Positions 10,097 to 21,870 of a stretch of 64,000 bases of DNA are shown piece by piece. The notes under the pieces were generated by a model. The model was not told the DNA's origin. It searched no databases and saw nothing but the letters and a program-made list of their open reading frames with translations. Numbering within the stretch: position 1 is the first letter of the stretch; each line of letters starts with the position of its first letter. This DNA comes from Austropuccinia psidii (lineage: Eukaryota > Basidiomycota > Pucciniomycetes > Pucciniales > Sphaerophragmiaceae), in NCBI GenBank assembly GCA_023105745.1, contig JALGQZ010000011.1, positions 33,664,594 to 33,728,593 on the forward strand, given 5' to 3'. Made by a program: the position numbers and the translations under genes.

Positions 10097-11515
10097 TGTC
10101 AGCCTGTGACTCAAAACCAGAGCCCAAGCATGACACCACAAATACAATAAACCATTGGTAGAGAAAAATACCACAAAAAATGGGACTGAACCAAAGAAGC
10201 TCATAAATTTTATTAGAAGAAAAATTAAAGTCACCTCTTTCCAAATATATAAACCTCACAGCCATAAGACAAAGAATACCAAAGTTATCCCTGCTCAAAG
10301 AAATAACTGAGAATAAACATTAGGTTTCACCTCTGAGCTAAAATCCAGAGAAACAGACATGTGCCCAAAGAATTGGTTCTGAAATTGAAGCTCTCAATAA
10401 GGAATATCAAAAGGTACTAGAAAAAAAAAGCTTGCACCAAAACTACAGAATTTATTTCCAAAAAAAAGCCAAGTAAAGGAGAAAATATTATTCAACTCTA
10501 ATCTAACTTCTATAGTTTTAGTGTGAGATACCCAATGTGGTGTCATTTTGGAAACAGAAAAATCAGGGCTATCTCGTGGTACCATTAAATTCCTCATAGC
10601 CCATCTAGAACAGAATTTATGGAACAAACAAACACCATATAGGATTTAAGACAAATCCATATCTGAACAATGGAAATTGAAATTGGCATACCTTTGCCAT
10701 ATTGTATGTTACCCATACCAAATGAGGTACCATTTGGTAGTCCCCATCCAGGGCTAAATAATGAACCAACTTTGCAAGCTTTATATTGAGAACTGACAAA
10801 GGTGTGACAGCTTTAAGGCTAAAACCTTACAGCTGGGCCAATACACCTTTACTGTGGGATACTTTCCCATATCCTGGAATATGAAGTGTCAATTCTACAA
10901 AGGAGCCTATTCATCCTTCAATAATTCATAGTTTGCACAGTATGGGCTGCCCATACAGGTTCTTTACAGCATGATACGTGTCATACAAGTCAGAAGAAGG
11001 CTATGTGGCCCTCAAATGAAAATTTCTATGCTGTATTGGTGAACACTGCCAAGATGTGGTTTTAAAACCACATCTAAGCCCCATACAGGGTATTTAACAG
11101 TGTGTAATAACCAAAATCCTGTTCTTTGAACTCAAAAAATCTTCACCTCCCCCACATGGAAAGGAATAATGAGCCTTCCACCCAATTTCATGATAAAAAG
11201 GGTCTTTTCTCTTCCCCAAAGGTCAATCCCCATCCTGCTCTTGGGTTCCTAAATAATAAAGATTTTTACAATAAGTAATACTCTTTTGAAATAATAAGGT
11301 ATAAACATGGTATGAGTTATTTTAGTCTTTATTAGAAAATACCAATTGATAAAACTGCATCCACAACTGTAAACAGTGCTCACCACCACTATTCCCCAAT
11401 AATGAAGCCCTGAATTTTGTTATTAAATCATTTTTTGTGATTATTATATATTTAAAAGTCAGAGTTAAAGCTTTAAATACATTTATCATTTCTTTATCAT
11501 AGACTCAGCCTGACA
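10097..11515 (+). repeat. Solo Gypsy LTR R3b inside R1a
   Basis: 1,419 bp, the reverse complement of the LTR at 29,279-30,715. It starts TGTCAGCCTGTGACTC and ends CTCAGCCTGACA. Flanks TTTCA (10,092-10,096) and TGTCA (11,516-11,520) differ by one base. The surrounding R1 sequence continues on both sides by comparison with R1b. Short open frames inside (for example 10,008-10,298) show no recognisable protein. Confidence 0.78.
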
Positions 11516-12511
11516 TGTCATGTAAGATTATCATAATTACTTAATTAAGTCCTTTTACACAACTTCTAATCCATGTGTGGTGAGGAAATGAAAGAGTCAC
11601 AAATTTGAATATTTTTTATTCAAAAATAATAATGACTCTTTTAAAGCTATAATTTTGACTGGAAATTTCATCACAGATTGTAATTTCTGTGAATTTTTTA
11701 AGATTCAGAGTTTCACACAGAATTTCAAAAATGGACTGTAAGTAAAACTTTCAAGTTGAACTATAAATTCATAATTCTCTTTGGCTTTTATATGGAATAT
11801 TCCTTTCTCCATTTTTCCTGAAAGATTCAAAAATATTTATGGATAATTGTATTTTGAATGACTTTTTGAACTTTTTACCTTATTTCTACATAGAATTGAA
11901 AATAGCACAGTAATAGCTGGTTTCCACAAGGTAAATGTATGAATAAAAGTCCAAAAAGAGTTCGCATTACACCTTCAAGGTTTACCTATTGAAAACCAAT
12001 AGTAATTGACCTTGTTACCCGAGTCAGAGATTCTCATTCCCTCATTGTCACCACAAAATAGCAGCTTATTTGTTATTTTTCTATGATTTAATGGGACTTT
12101 AAATTTGTAAACAAGTTCCCAAATAGTTTTTAGTATACTAATTAGGCCATTATCAGCAATGAACCTAAGATTTAGAGCTATCCAGGGCTCAGAGACCTCA
12201 GAAGTTGGGTACCCTGGCTCTCTTTGATGTCTTTTGTCTCCCTTAGCTATTCTCATGTCAAAAATAAAAATCCAGGTTTAAAGCCTGATATCCACCATGG
12301 GTGTATCAAAGATTTATATAAGAATAAAGGAATTGTAAGTGAAACAAGTATGATTAACACTACTTTTAGTGTATATGTAACATGGTATTTCTCACATTCC
12401 CATTATTTTGGAGTGAAATTGAGAAAAAGGAAACTTTTCACAATCTTTTTATGTTTTATTGATGATGTGGTGTTGAAGTATTATTCATATTGACAGCTGA
12501 TAGGGACAATT

Positions 12512-14304
12512 TCAGATTTTATACAATTAAGATTTAAGTAAAAATTACAAATATTCTACTTATTGTACTATGAATATCTGAATTTAATAATCAATAATAC
12601 TAAAAATGATTATGATAATAAAGATATATTATAATTATGGTGTAAAAATAATATTATAAAGAAATAATATAATAATATAAATATATTTTAAAAATAATAT
12701 AATCAATTGAATATATTAATGGCAGTTTATTAATGTTATCAACAATTAATAAATGCATATAGATTTGTTATTGAGTAATGCATAAAAATTCATAAAAATA
12801 GTACTAATAGTATTAAAGTTACTAATTAATATCAATACTATTTATATTAACCATACAATTATTAAAAATAATAATGCAGAGACAAAATATGATAAAAAGA
12901 AAATATAACTTAATTTTAACACTTAAGATAATAGTTTTAAATACTTTTAGGGCTAAGAATCCAAAAAAAACTTATTTCAATTGTATTTACAATATAAAAT
13001 AGAGAAAATTACAAATTTTACTATTTTTATGTGGATTTAGAGCTTTTTATGAAATTCTTAACAACTAAAATAAAATATTAATTTAATCAAATTAAAGCTA
13101 GTGATGACTGAAAGATGGATACTTTTTCTTGAATAATATAAGAGGTTTATGTCTAAAGAATAAATAAATTACCTTTTTTCTTAATTTCTTAATGTCTTTA
13201 ATGCATCTTAGGGTGAAAAAGAGGAAGAAGAGTCCCTTTCATGGTAAGGATCCTTCCTCCTAGAAGAAATTTAGTGATGTTATTCACTGGAATTGATCAA
13301 TATTCTAAGCTTTGGTGATGATTACAGAATTATGAATACTTTTTTATCCCATTATTGAATCATTTTTTAAAGTTACCACTGTAACTTTAATATTGCTGGA
13401 ATCATAGGCTTGGAAAATTACTTATTTTTTTAATTCAAATAGTTTTAATAATAAAATGTCAATATACATCAGTTTAATCTCTCATTTTTCTGTAAAACTA
13501 AAAGAAGATTAGAGTTAATGGTCAGAAATAATCATTTTTAAGCCTTAATTTTAATTATTGATTATCCTTAAGTTATTCACGGTACTGAAATTAATAGAGT
13601 TCATAATGATATTTTGCAATGTCCTCACTAAGCTTCCACAAATACTTAATTACATAATTAAAGCTACATTTTTGATGATTTTTCTTGTAGTCCATCTTTT
13701 CTTTCAAAATTTGCTATTTTAAACTTCAAGCTGTGATTTCAAGGGCTTTTACGTTGAATATAATAATAAATATCATTTCAGTATTCAAATATGAATTGTT
13801 GAAATGTGAATATTAACTTAATTTTAGTTTTGACTACTTTTGACTTTGAGTGGTCAACAGCTACTGTTATTTTGCCTAATATTCTCTTGTTTTTTGTAAC
13901 CTTGTTTATAATGTGCCAAATAACGCTTTAGTTTTCTTTAAAGCTCTTTTTTGGGGGCTTGATTCTTGAATCAACTATTTATCATGTTTAATTAAGAAGA
14001 TATGAGCTCAAAACAATGAATATAACTTATCATAAAAGTGCATATATCCAGGTTATCTCTTTAATCATTGGTTTTACAGATATGGAATGAAGCTGTCATA
14101 TATGAATTTTTTGATGGGGAATCCAATTTTATAACTTTCTTCACACTTTTATTCTTTGGCGTCTCAAATAATCAAAAATTCATACACTTTGATGAAATTT
14201 TTACTTATTTTAAGATTTTAATCTTAATTCTTATTATGAAAATAAGTTTTGTGAATTTGTTTTTTGACGCTTTTGCGTATGTGGTGAAATCTCAAAGACT
14301 CACA
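12512..14304 (-). repeat. Solo Gypsy LTR R2a inside R1a
   Basis: 1.79 kb, alignable with R2b (42,397-44,369) and R2c (50,914 on). It ends CAAAGACTCACA like R2b (CAAAGGCTCACA). Flanks CAATT (12,507-12,511) and TAATT (14,305-14,309) differ by one base. It has a single copy of a segment that is duplicated in R2b. Confidence 0.72.
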
Positions 14305-14539
14305 TAATTTAAGTTCATTCACTCAATAGAGCTACACTAGGTGAAGGTTTGTGTAGAATCCAAATCTAGCCTTGTAGTAATGGATTTTGTTACTCACAAA
14401 AAGGTTATACATCTTTTCTCAACTAAAATGTTTTTTGGATATATGCACAACTTCTGGGTTATACATATTTCTAAATTTCTTTTAAGATTTATTGTGAAAT
14501 ATTTGGGTATGTAAAATATAATTTAAGGATCACACTTCA

Positions 14540-15457
14540 TACCCATATTTATTTATCTGGTATTTTGAAGCCTTTGACTTTACTAGAATGAATGTTTGAA
14601 TCAATTTCTCCATGTAAAAATTACATTTCTGCATCAAATTAATATGCTACAAAGCTACAATTTACCATAAGCAAAAGAATTTTTTTCAAAGTCTCATTTC
14701 ATCCTTCTGAGGACCAAGTTTCAAAGTAAAGTATCATATGTCCTTGATGATGTCCTAAAAATACCCATCTGGATTTATATTTGTATACTTCTCTATAATA
14801 ATTTTGTCTCTGATCAAGGCCCCACATACCAACAATTAATTTAGAATCATTTGGGTATGGTATTGATTCACCAGGGTAGTGTTGTATTATAGTATAATAT
14901 TCTTTCTTCATTGCTTCATACCATTGGTATTTTTTTCAAGATTCTTAATGACTTGAGAAAAATGAACTACATCCATGAGCATAGATGAGTGAGTATTTTG
15001 TCTTCTTGAGCCCTCTAGTATGTTTATAGTGCTTTTATTAACAGAAATATTTCTTGGTTCTTTGTCATAAAAGGGTACATAATCCCAACCTTTAGTCTTT
15101 GTAAAGTTATTTATACTACTTCTTGGTTTGACAATGGGACCAGAACTTGATTTTTTGAACTAGAAAATACTCATCACTAGCCTTTTCTAAATCAATAATT
15201 CTCTTCTCCTTTGAACTCATTCTTGGTAATGATACTGGAATTTCTTTTTCATGTGGTAAGCTATCTTCTGTTTTCTTCACTGTTGATAGATTAAAGTTAG
15301 AAGGAGTTGTCCAATCTTGACTTATAATAATTTTTCCTGTATCAACTTTGTAATGTTTTACAGCATCAGAGTACCTTTTGAAAGTAAGAGCTCTAAAGGT
15401 AGTCACTCTATTAATTAGTTTGTACTTATTGATTAGATTCATTAATTTACTTTTCAA
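14540..15457 (-). pseudogene. Element A RT N-terminus and integrase-RT linker
   Basis: At 14,699-14,911 the minus strand encodes WYEAMKKEYYTIIQH and the start of RT (IPYPNDSKLIVGMW), with later HGEIDSNIHSSKVKGFKIPD in a shifted frame down to 14,540. At 15,116-15,457 lies the charged linker between integrase and RT. The RT continues at 9,368 after solo LTR R1a. Confidence 0.78.
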
Positions 15458-15469
15458 TACAGATTGTAA

Positions 15470-16330
15470 GAGTTCTTAAAGATTTGTTTTTGGTTTGATT
15501 AGTGAGGCATGTTTGTCTATTTAAATTCAAAATTTGTGTGGAGTATTACTTAGAAGAAGTCATGCATGTAAAGCTGCTTGATCCCAATAGATTATTTGAA
15601 TATTGGATTGAGAAAGAAAACAAAAGCTTTTTTTCAATAATAGCTTTTTGAATCTTTCAGCCATACCATTTTTCTACGGTAAATCAGGTGGTCCCTGTTG
15701 AAAAGAAATGCCTTGCTTTGGAAGAGAGATTAAAAACTATACTGAACTAAAATAATCTCCTATGTCAGAATGAAAAAAGGTAGGAGTGAGAGTGAGTTTA
15801 TTTCTTAATTCATTAAGGAAACTAGTTATATAATGTTCTCCTTGATTCTTGGAATTCATAAAATATATCCTATTGAATCTTTGAAAATAATTGATTAAAG
15901 CTAAAAAATATTTATATCACTTTTGTTACAGGGAATTTGTTTCCAAAGTATTAGCATGCAATTTAAAAAATGGCTTGTAGGTAGTTGGGAGTGAATTACT
16001 AGGAGGTTGTTGAGATAATTTGGAAAAAGACATACATCACAGTTTTTTGAACTAGTCAATTCATTCTTGAGGTTAAGATCTTTCATATCTTCAAGAGTTA
16101 CTCATCATTTGAATGTCCCATAATCAAATTCTAATCCTTATTGTTTCCATTATCCAGGGAATAGGCTGAATTTTGAGAATTATTTGAGCACATATTCTCA
16201 TCCCTTTAAATTATTTTGATAAAAAAATGCTCTCTTTTGAATAAAAAGAAATACTTTTTGTAAAAAGTCCTTAAACCATGGTTGATTAATTGAGAGAAAA
16301 AAATTATATTGACTGGCCCTGATGATTACT
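15470..16330 (-). pseudogene. Element A integrase relic
   Basis: A frame at 15,901-16,086 contains CDVC, the second half of the integrase zinc finger, followed by a decayed catalytic core leftward. Frameshifts and stops are frequent. The assignment rests on position between protease and linker plus the CDVC block. Confidence 0.55.
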
Positions 16331-16556
16331 ATGAGACTATATATATGTTAACACCAAGAAAATTGCATGTTCCAGTATGAGTTATCTTGAGGCAGCTATA
16401 AAATGTCGTGAAACTCTGTTTGAAAGGTTTGGGATTAATTAGTAGAGGAAAATGTTTTACTACTGATCTACAATTTCCACTATCTAAAAAGAGGACTGTT
16501 CTGTCTAAATTGGATAATGAAAGATAGGTTTCAGTGGGTAAATAATATAAATCCAA
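16329..16556 (-). pseudogene. Element A protease fragment
   Basis: The minus strand shows TVLFLDSGNCRSVVKHFP, an aspartic protease active site (D-S-G) in Copia context. It is open for 75 codons and out of frame with its neighbours. Confidence 0.65.
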
Positions 16557-16569
16557 ATGTGAAATTTCT

Positions 16570-17476
16570 GGTTAGGTCAGAGTTGGTTCAGAGCTTGTTA
16601 CCACATCAGCGAAATTCTCCTGTAAATTTGTATTTGACATCATGAACTTTTACTATCATTCTCACCTACTTCTCATGAATTTTTGATTTGATTCAGAAGA
16701 GTTTCTGCGGTTTTTATCTCCCGCCTTTTCTGTTTCTTCTTAGCTATTTGTTGTTGATAATTCTGATTAAATGTTTGTTTGTTCAAGTTAGATCTAGACA
16801 AAGCATCAGATGAATATTTCCCATGAGCATAGTAAATTTCCAAAGCTTGAATATTCTAAAGCAACTCATTTGGTTATTGGAAGTATTCTTACTTGTTTCA
16901 TATGATATATTGTCTTAATTAAACAACTGGGTCTTTGTATCCATTTAAAACTTTCAAGAAAAAAATCGCCACCATATTCTGAGTTTATTTCATTTTCACC
17001 TCAGAGTTTTCAGAAAAATTCTGATAGCTTGCATAGAGCTTTAAGTATAGATCAGTGTGAGATTCAAGGTATTTTCCAGGTTCATACTGTACTGAAACTA
17101 GTTAAACTAGGACTTTGCAAGTAGTTAGAATTCAATGACTACCACATGATTTCCCAAATTTTCCCATGCCTGGTAAAAAGAATCTTTATGAGCTAAAAGA
17201 ATACCATGAAATCCAATAGACACATAATTATATAATAATTCTAATTCTGAACCATTTTTTCTAATATATCAAGAGGTAATCTTTTCTTCATCAGTTGATT
17301 TTTTGAATCAGCTTTGATGACCACAACCTATCTTATAGTTCCTTCTTTGAAAGCTAAATTGAACCCAGTTCATACTATTTAGTTTAATTGACTTGTTTTT
17401 TAATTTATCATTTTCAGAAGAGTATTCATTCATTAGCTTAGTAGGAAAATGAAGTAGAGGAGATTGTGTGGTCATT
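16570..17476 (-). pseudogene. Element A gag relic
   Basis: The likely start is the ATG of MTTQSPLLHFPTK at 17,474-17,476. LNSMNWVQFSFQRRNYKIG follows, the Copia gag N-terminal block. The downstream part (17,300-16,570) is broken into short frames. The upstream LTR boundary is near 17,541. Confidence 0.65.
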
Positions 17477-17541
17477 CTAGAATAATGGTTTGTAGTCCCC
17501 AAGTTTCAACCCTGGTTTTCAAGAAAATAGTAACCAACTCT

Positions 17542-18207
17542 TGCTATCATGAATTTACGATTAATAATAATTATACTGTGTTTAAATTAAACAAGTAGTG
17601 TATAACTAAGGAAACAAAACCAGGACAATTTTATGATCCAATATTAATGATGATAATAGCTAGTTTTGCCTTGAGTAATTAAGAATGATAAAATTATTTT
17701 AAAATTATTACATGAATTTTTAAAACCTTTCCAAGCTGAATAATTTTATATGTAAAAAATGATTAATTATTTAAAATACTATGTTATTGTAAAATATAAG
17801 AATTTTTTTACCTTTAGGCTTCTATAACTCCTTCTGAATATTAAGCATATAGCTTCAATAGCTGAAATGATGGCTATACTATTTGTAAATAGATTATGAT
17901 AAGCTGGTCAATTTAACACATATCTATTTAATTAATTTTCATACCTTCATTACCCTTTTTTCCTTATGGGTAAATAATTATTTGCTTCTATCTGAAGTGA
18001 ATACAAAAATTATGATAGAGGAAGAGTAAAAAGAAGTTGCAAAAAGGAACAGATGAGAAGAAAAAGAATAAAAAAGGAAAGATGAGTTTATTCAAATATA
18101 AAATTTTTCTTCTTGACAATCAGAAAGGATTATCTCTCTGATTACATCTTAGTAGAGATTACATATTGCAGCTTATTATTATGCAATAATCTGAATTCAT
18201 TCCAAAA
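17542..18207 (-). repeat. 5' LTR of element A
   Basis: 666 bp homologous to 2,550-3,191. On the minus strand it ends ATAGCA and is followed by AGAGTTGGTTACTATTTTC, which may hold the primer site. That site differs from the tRNA-Tyr type of E0 to E3. Confidence 0.8.
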
Positions 18208-18212
18208 AATAT

Positions 18213-18845
18213 TTCTGCATTGTAAAGAGATTTTGAAAGTGTGTATAAAGCCTATTCCTCACAATTACAACACAAATACCATCAATATATCTTGCAAAGC
18301 AAGTTACTAAGAAGCAAACTTACATACCTCTAGGATGGTTGAGCTAGTTGTTTAGGAATTTTTGAATGATGAAACTATTGAAAACGCTTACCTGCTCTTG
18401 GAAAAGATTACTAAATGGTCTTCAGCCAAGAGAGCCGTTATTGGGGGATGGGTATGGATCATCTGCTAGCAAGTGGTATGCAGTGGTAACCTAAAGGACT
18501 ATATACACAGTTTTCATAAGATAATAATGGGATTAGAGGCCATTAAAATCATCACACCAAAAAGTTATCTTTCTCATTATTATGGAAACTGGCAGACAAT
18601 CCTGACCTCAATAATGAAGCAAAAAATACTACACTGGGTGAGGACCCTATCAAAAATCCTGAAGAAATATTGGTTCATCTTCAAGATTATTTTTTCTTTG
18701 CTAGGAATAAAAACCAGATCCAAAACCAGAACTCATCTGCCCTTGTGTCTTTGAGAATTAATAAATCAACTGGCCAATTTTCTTGCTTTGATCTGCACTT
18801 CCAGACGCACAAACCTCAATCAACTTTGGTATGAAGTGATGTACA
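18213..18845 (+). pseudogene. E0 gag relic, second part
   Basis: The sequence continues the gag begun at 2,449. IFLHCKEILKVCIKPIP corresponds to the E1 block IHLRSKDLIEVCEKPLP. NDETIENAYLLLEKI, SSAKRAV, YIHSFHKIIMGLEAIKI and a downstream Asn-rich segment follow, all parallel to E1 gag. At least four frame changes occur. Confidence 0.7.
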
Positions 18846-19354
18846 TAACTATGTGCATGATCCTTGACAAAAACATTAAAAGTCCTTACTCATCTATCAG
18901 AGGAGGTAATCAATCCTCCGAGAATTCCTTCTCTCTTTGAAAATATCTTTTCTACTTCCTCTTAATTTCCTCATTCTGATCCTTTATGTACTTTGAAATT
19001 CTATCCTATTTCCTTTATATTTTGTTATCTTTTACCTAATTATAGTTTTAGTCTATTAGCTATAGATTTCCATTGTCTTACACACAAACTAATCTTATAT
19101 TTTAGTGTTTGTCTATCACGGTATTCACAATATTGTCCTTTTTTCATTGTTATTTATAGACTTGTGATACACCCCTAAGTATTTATTGTCTCTTTGGAAA
19201 GCTCTAATGTATTTCACTTAGCTTCAAGTTCCAACAAACTTTAAGTCTTGAAGTTCTTCAAAAGAAATAAAAGGGTGTATAACAAGCAAAACCAACAGAA
19301 ATGACTCATAAGAATATTTAAAAAGAATTATGGTTTTACCCCTTCTTGAAAGAG
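18846..19354. other. Non-coding, T-rich filler
   Basis: No gene recognised. A short inverted repeat GGAGG/CCTCC sits near 18,903-18,920, and a pyrimidine-rich run follows at 18,945-19,150. It may be remaining E0 sequence or LTR. Confidence 0.4.
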
Positions 19355-20907
19355 TGTGACAACCCTGTGAAAACATCCCTCTCAATTGGTGTTTACATAA
19401 ATGCAAGCATCCACCAATATATGGCCAATTCAGTCATACTCTCAATATTACGCCATGGGGTGGCCTTTTGGACATATCTACTCTTCACGGTCATTCATGG
19501 CCCCAGACCTCAACTATGGACCCCAGGCCATATCCTGCATAATTGGCTTCCTTGGCCAATCTTCAATACCACCAACCCCCAGGCCAATACCTTATTTCTG
19601 GCCCTGGGGGGTCATTTAGCCTTCCAGGGGCCTCTAGTCCCTCTAACCCTATCCAGGGCCTTTGGCCCACCCCCTTTGATTAGACAAACTTGGGTCCCAA
19701 ATGGCAGATTTGGGCCATTTAGGCCCCCTACAGCCTCTACTGCCATGGGACCAATTCCAATGTGGCCAAAAGGGGAAAAGGGGGAAGACAAGTATCCCCA
19801 ATGGCAGGTGGGCCAACTTGACCCTATGTTTGGCCAAAAACACTAAAGAACCTCAAATTGGCCCAAGGACCCAAGACACCCAAATTGGCCATAAGTGACC
19901 ATTCAACTCAAGATTCCCAACCATGGCCTCTGGAAAGCACCAGAGGCCCCCAGCCATTTGCAATAAGGGGGTTTCCCCTCAAGATCAGGGCAATCCCTGG
20001 CCCAACTCAATGGAGCCAAGTGTGGTGCAACTAAGGTATTATATACCATTATGCACCATTTTTCCTCAGAAATCCAATGGTGATGGTTTCAGGACTCAAT
20101 TCCACCATTCCAAATCAAGTCATCAAATACATCACCCATTTCAAGGGGAGACTCCAGCCCCTCAGTCTTACAATTTATGGTGGTCACCAGAAGGTCATTC
20201 AAGGACTCCAACTCCTCGGCTTTCCAGGTGTTGGTATTTCACCCCAGGATTCTTCAAGAGTTTATTTCAAGAGGCTTTTGAGCATCATGACAGGCTTCAA
20301 GGCATCAAGAACTTCAGCACTCCTTGGAAAATTCAACTGGTCCATACAGGATGTATTCAGGAAACTTTTATGGCATCGACCCTTTTGGGCCAATCCATGT
20401 TTCACTGTGGTAATTCAAGACACACAGTTCAAATTTCAAGATGGCCAGATCTGTACTGACCCAGTTAAGTCAATAAAGCTGGGTGACTCCCCTTCCAGAA
20501 TCAGTCTTTCAGCTTTTCACATATACTGGCCACCTTTTCACCCCTGGGAAAGTTTTCCCAAGTTAATTAATATATTGGATTTATCTTTATTTTTATTTTC
20601 TTTTCATTATTAAAGTAAATACTGATAATCTCAAGTAAGCCATTTGCACTTCTTTCCATTGTTCTTTTTGGCAGGTTGAAACAGTAAATTGAGGATTCAT
20701 TTGGTTGGCTATTTGGCATTTGGCTTTTCCTTATTATCCTTGGCCTTTGGCTTCATTCTTATGTCTGGTATATCTTGTACTGATCTCATTTTCTCTTAAA
20801 GAAATATATTCTTCCTTTATTTTTTCATTCTTTTGGAGCCCTCCAAGTGAGTTCTTGATTCCTGAGTGCCAGGCCACCCTTGGATTTTCCCAAGAGCCCC
20901 TGTGACA
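19355..20907 (+). repeat. Solo Gypsy LTR R4c
   Basis: It starts TGTGACAACCCTG and ends CCCCTGTGACA. Flanks AAGAG (19,350-19,354) and CAGAG (20,908-20,912) differ by one base. The distal part is the reverse complement of R4a and R4b. At 19.4-20.5 kb it is much richer in GC (CCA, GGCC) than its surroundings and holds overlapping open frames of up to 178 codons in several phases. I know repetitive ORFs of this kind from rust genomes but can name no function. Confidence 0.65.
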
Positions 20908-21394
20908 CAGAGCCAACCAAACTGAGTGGAATACTTGATCTCAAGAATTTCTGAATGTTTTTGAAAATCCATTAGGACAAGTTGTGTCAACTGAATAAAT
21001 AAATCAATGGAAGAAGTTAAGCCTTAGAGAAATCATGTTGTTAACCTCCCAAGTCAATCAACAGGTATTTTTGGAGGTTTCCAAGCCTGAAACTTCTGAA
21101 AATGCCAACCTGATATATTAATTCAGCAAAAAAACTATGCATCAGAAATAAATATGAAAAAGGTAAGGGTTCGGATTAATTTTAAAAATCTGAACTATTT
21201 AGCAAATCTAAAGTCATAAATTGACAGTACTATGAAATTTTTGTTGGATATTTGGTTTATTAGTATCCAGCTTCCTCCAGAAGTTTCATTTTGGATCATT
21301 GTAGTAGATATTTGAAATTTCTCATCACTTTTGTAAGGAATTGAGATTCTCACCCTTCCAGGCTCACTTATTGACAAACCCGCTTAAGTAATTT
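20908..21394. other. Non-coding stretch
   Basis: No gene recognised between LTRs R4c and R3c. Composition is ordinary AT-rich. Confidence 0.4.
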
Positions 21395-21870
21395 TGTCAG
21401 ATTTACTGTATGATATAGCTTTAAGATTATTATAATAAGCTATAACTGTGACTGTTACATGTTATAATAGTGAAAAATAAGTTGAAATATGATTAAAAGG
21501 GCTATAAGAATTAATATTAGTGATGTTTAGTACTACCTATAGCCCTGAGTGGATTTATTTTCTGTTGGCTTACAATAATAAACTCTACAATAATTAAAAT
21601 TTAGAATTGTACCTGTTTTATTCTAAGTTTAAAAACTATTAAGAAGGTATACCATGTAAGAATACTATGAAAACAATGATAGATTTTTCTTGGTGAGGAG
21701 AACGCTCCTTTTATCTTTTGCAGGGGTGGTGGAAGGTTTTTTGGTCTGGCTTATGGTCCCACACACTCAGTACAGACTTTTACTGGGTGTAAATGTGGTT
21801 TCAGAGCCACAAGTTATCATTTTTACCCAAAACACTACATGAGCAAAGTGACTACACTCGACAGCAGGTG
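21395..21870 (-). repeat. Partial Gypsy LTR R3c
   Basis: It begins TGTCAGATTTACTGTATG, like R3a (TGTCAGATAGAGTCTATG). Matching blocks follow (ATAGCT, ACAATAATAAACTC, CTCCTTTTATCTTTTGCAGGGGTGG). Similarity fades after about 21,870, and the far end was not found. Confidence 0.55.

Larger units (their letters stand above)
9374..14534 (-). repeat. Solo Gypsy LTR R1a, itself containing two solo LTRs
   Basis: The left end TGTAATATGTGTCTATG matches R1b at 62,772 (TGTAAGATGTGTCTATG). The right end GGATCACA matches the inverted fragment at 60,938. Without R3b and R2a it is about 1.94 kb. Flanks TTCCA (9,369-9,373) and CTTCA (14,535-14,539) fit a 5-bp duplication with two transitions, and the Copia RT frame of A resumes across it. 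No internal Gypsy sequence remains, so LTR-LTR recombination is likely. Confidence 0.75.
2550..18207 (-). mobile_element. Copia retrotransposon A, complete but twice interrupted
   Basis: Minus-strand Copia with homologous LTRs at 2,550-3,191 (3') and 17,542-18,207 (5'). It is flanked by GATAT (2,545-2,549) and AATAT (18,208-18,212), a near-perfect 5-bp target duplication. Nested inserts E2 (4,067-9,150) and R1a (9,374-14,534) separate its RT into pieces. Subtracting them leaves about 5.4 kb, a normal Copia size. Gag, protease, integrase, RT and RNase H occur in Copia order. All are frameshifted or carry stops. Confidence 0.85.

Noticed and set aside
10008..10799. Three short minus-strand frames
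   Set aside because: They fall in LTR R3b and its edge, are hydrophobic or low in information, and are not kept in the inverted copy at 29.3-30.7 kb.
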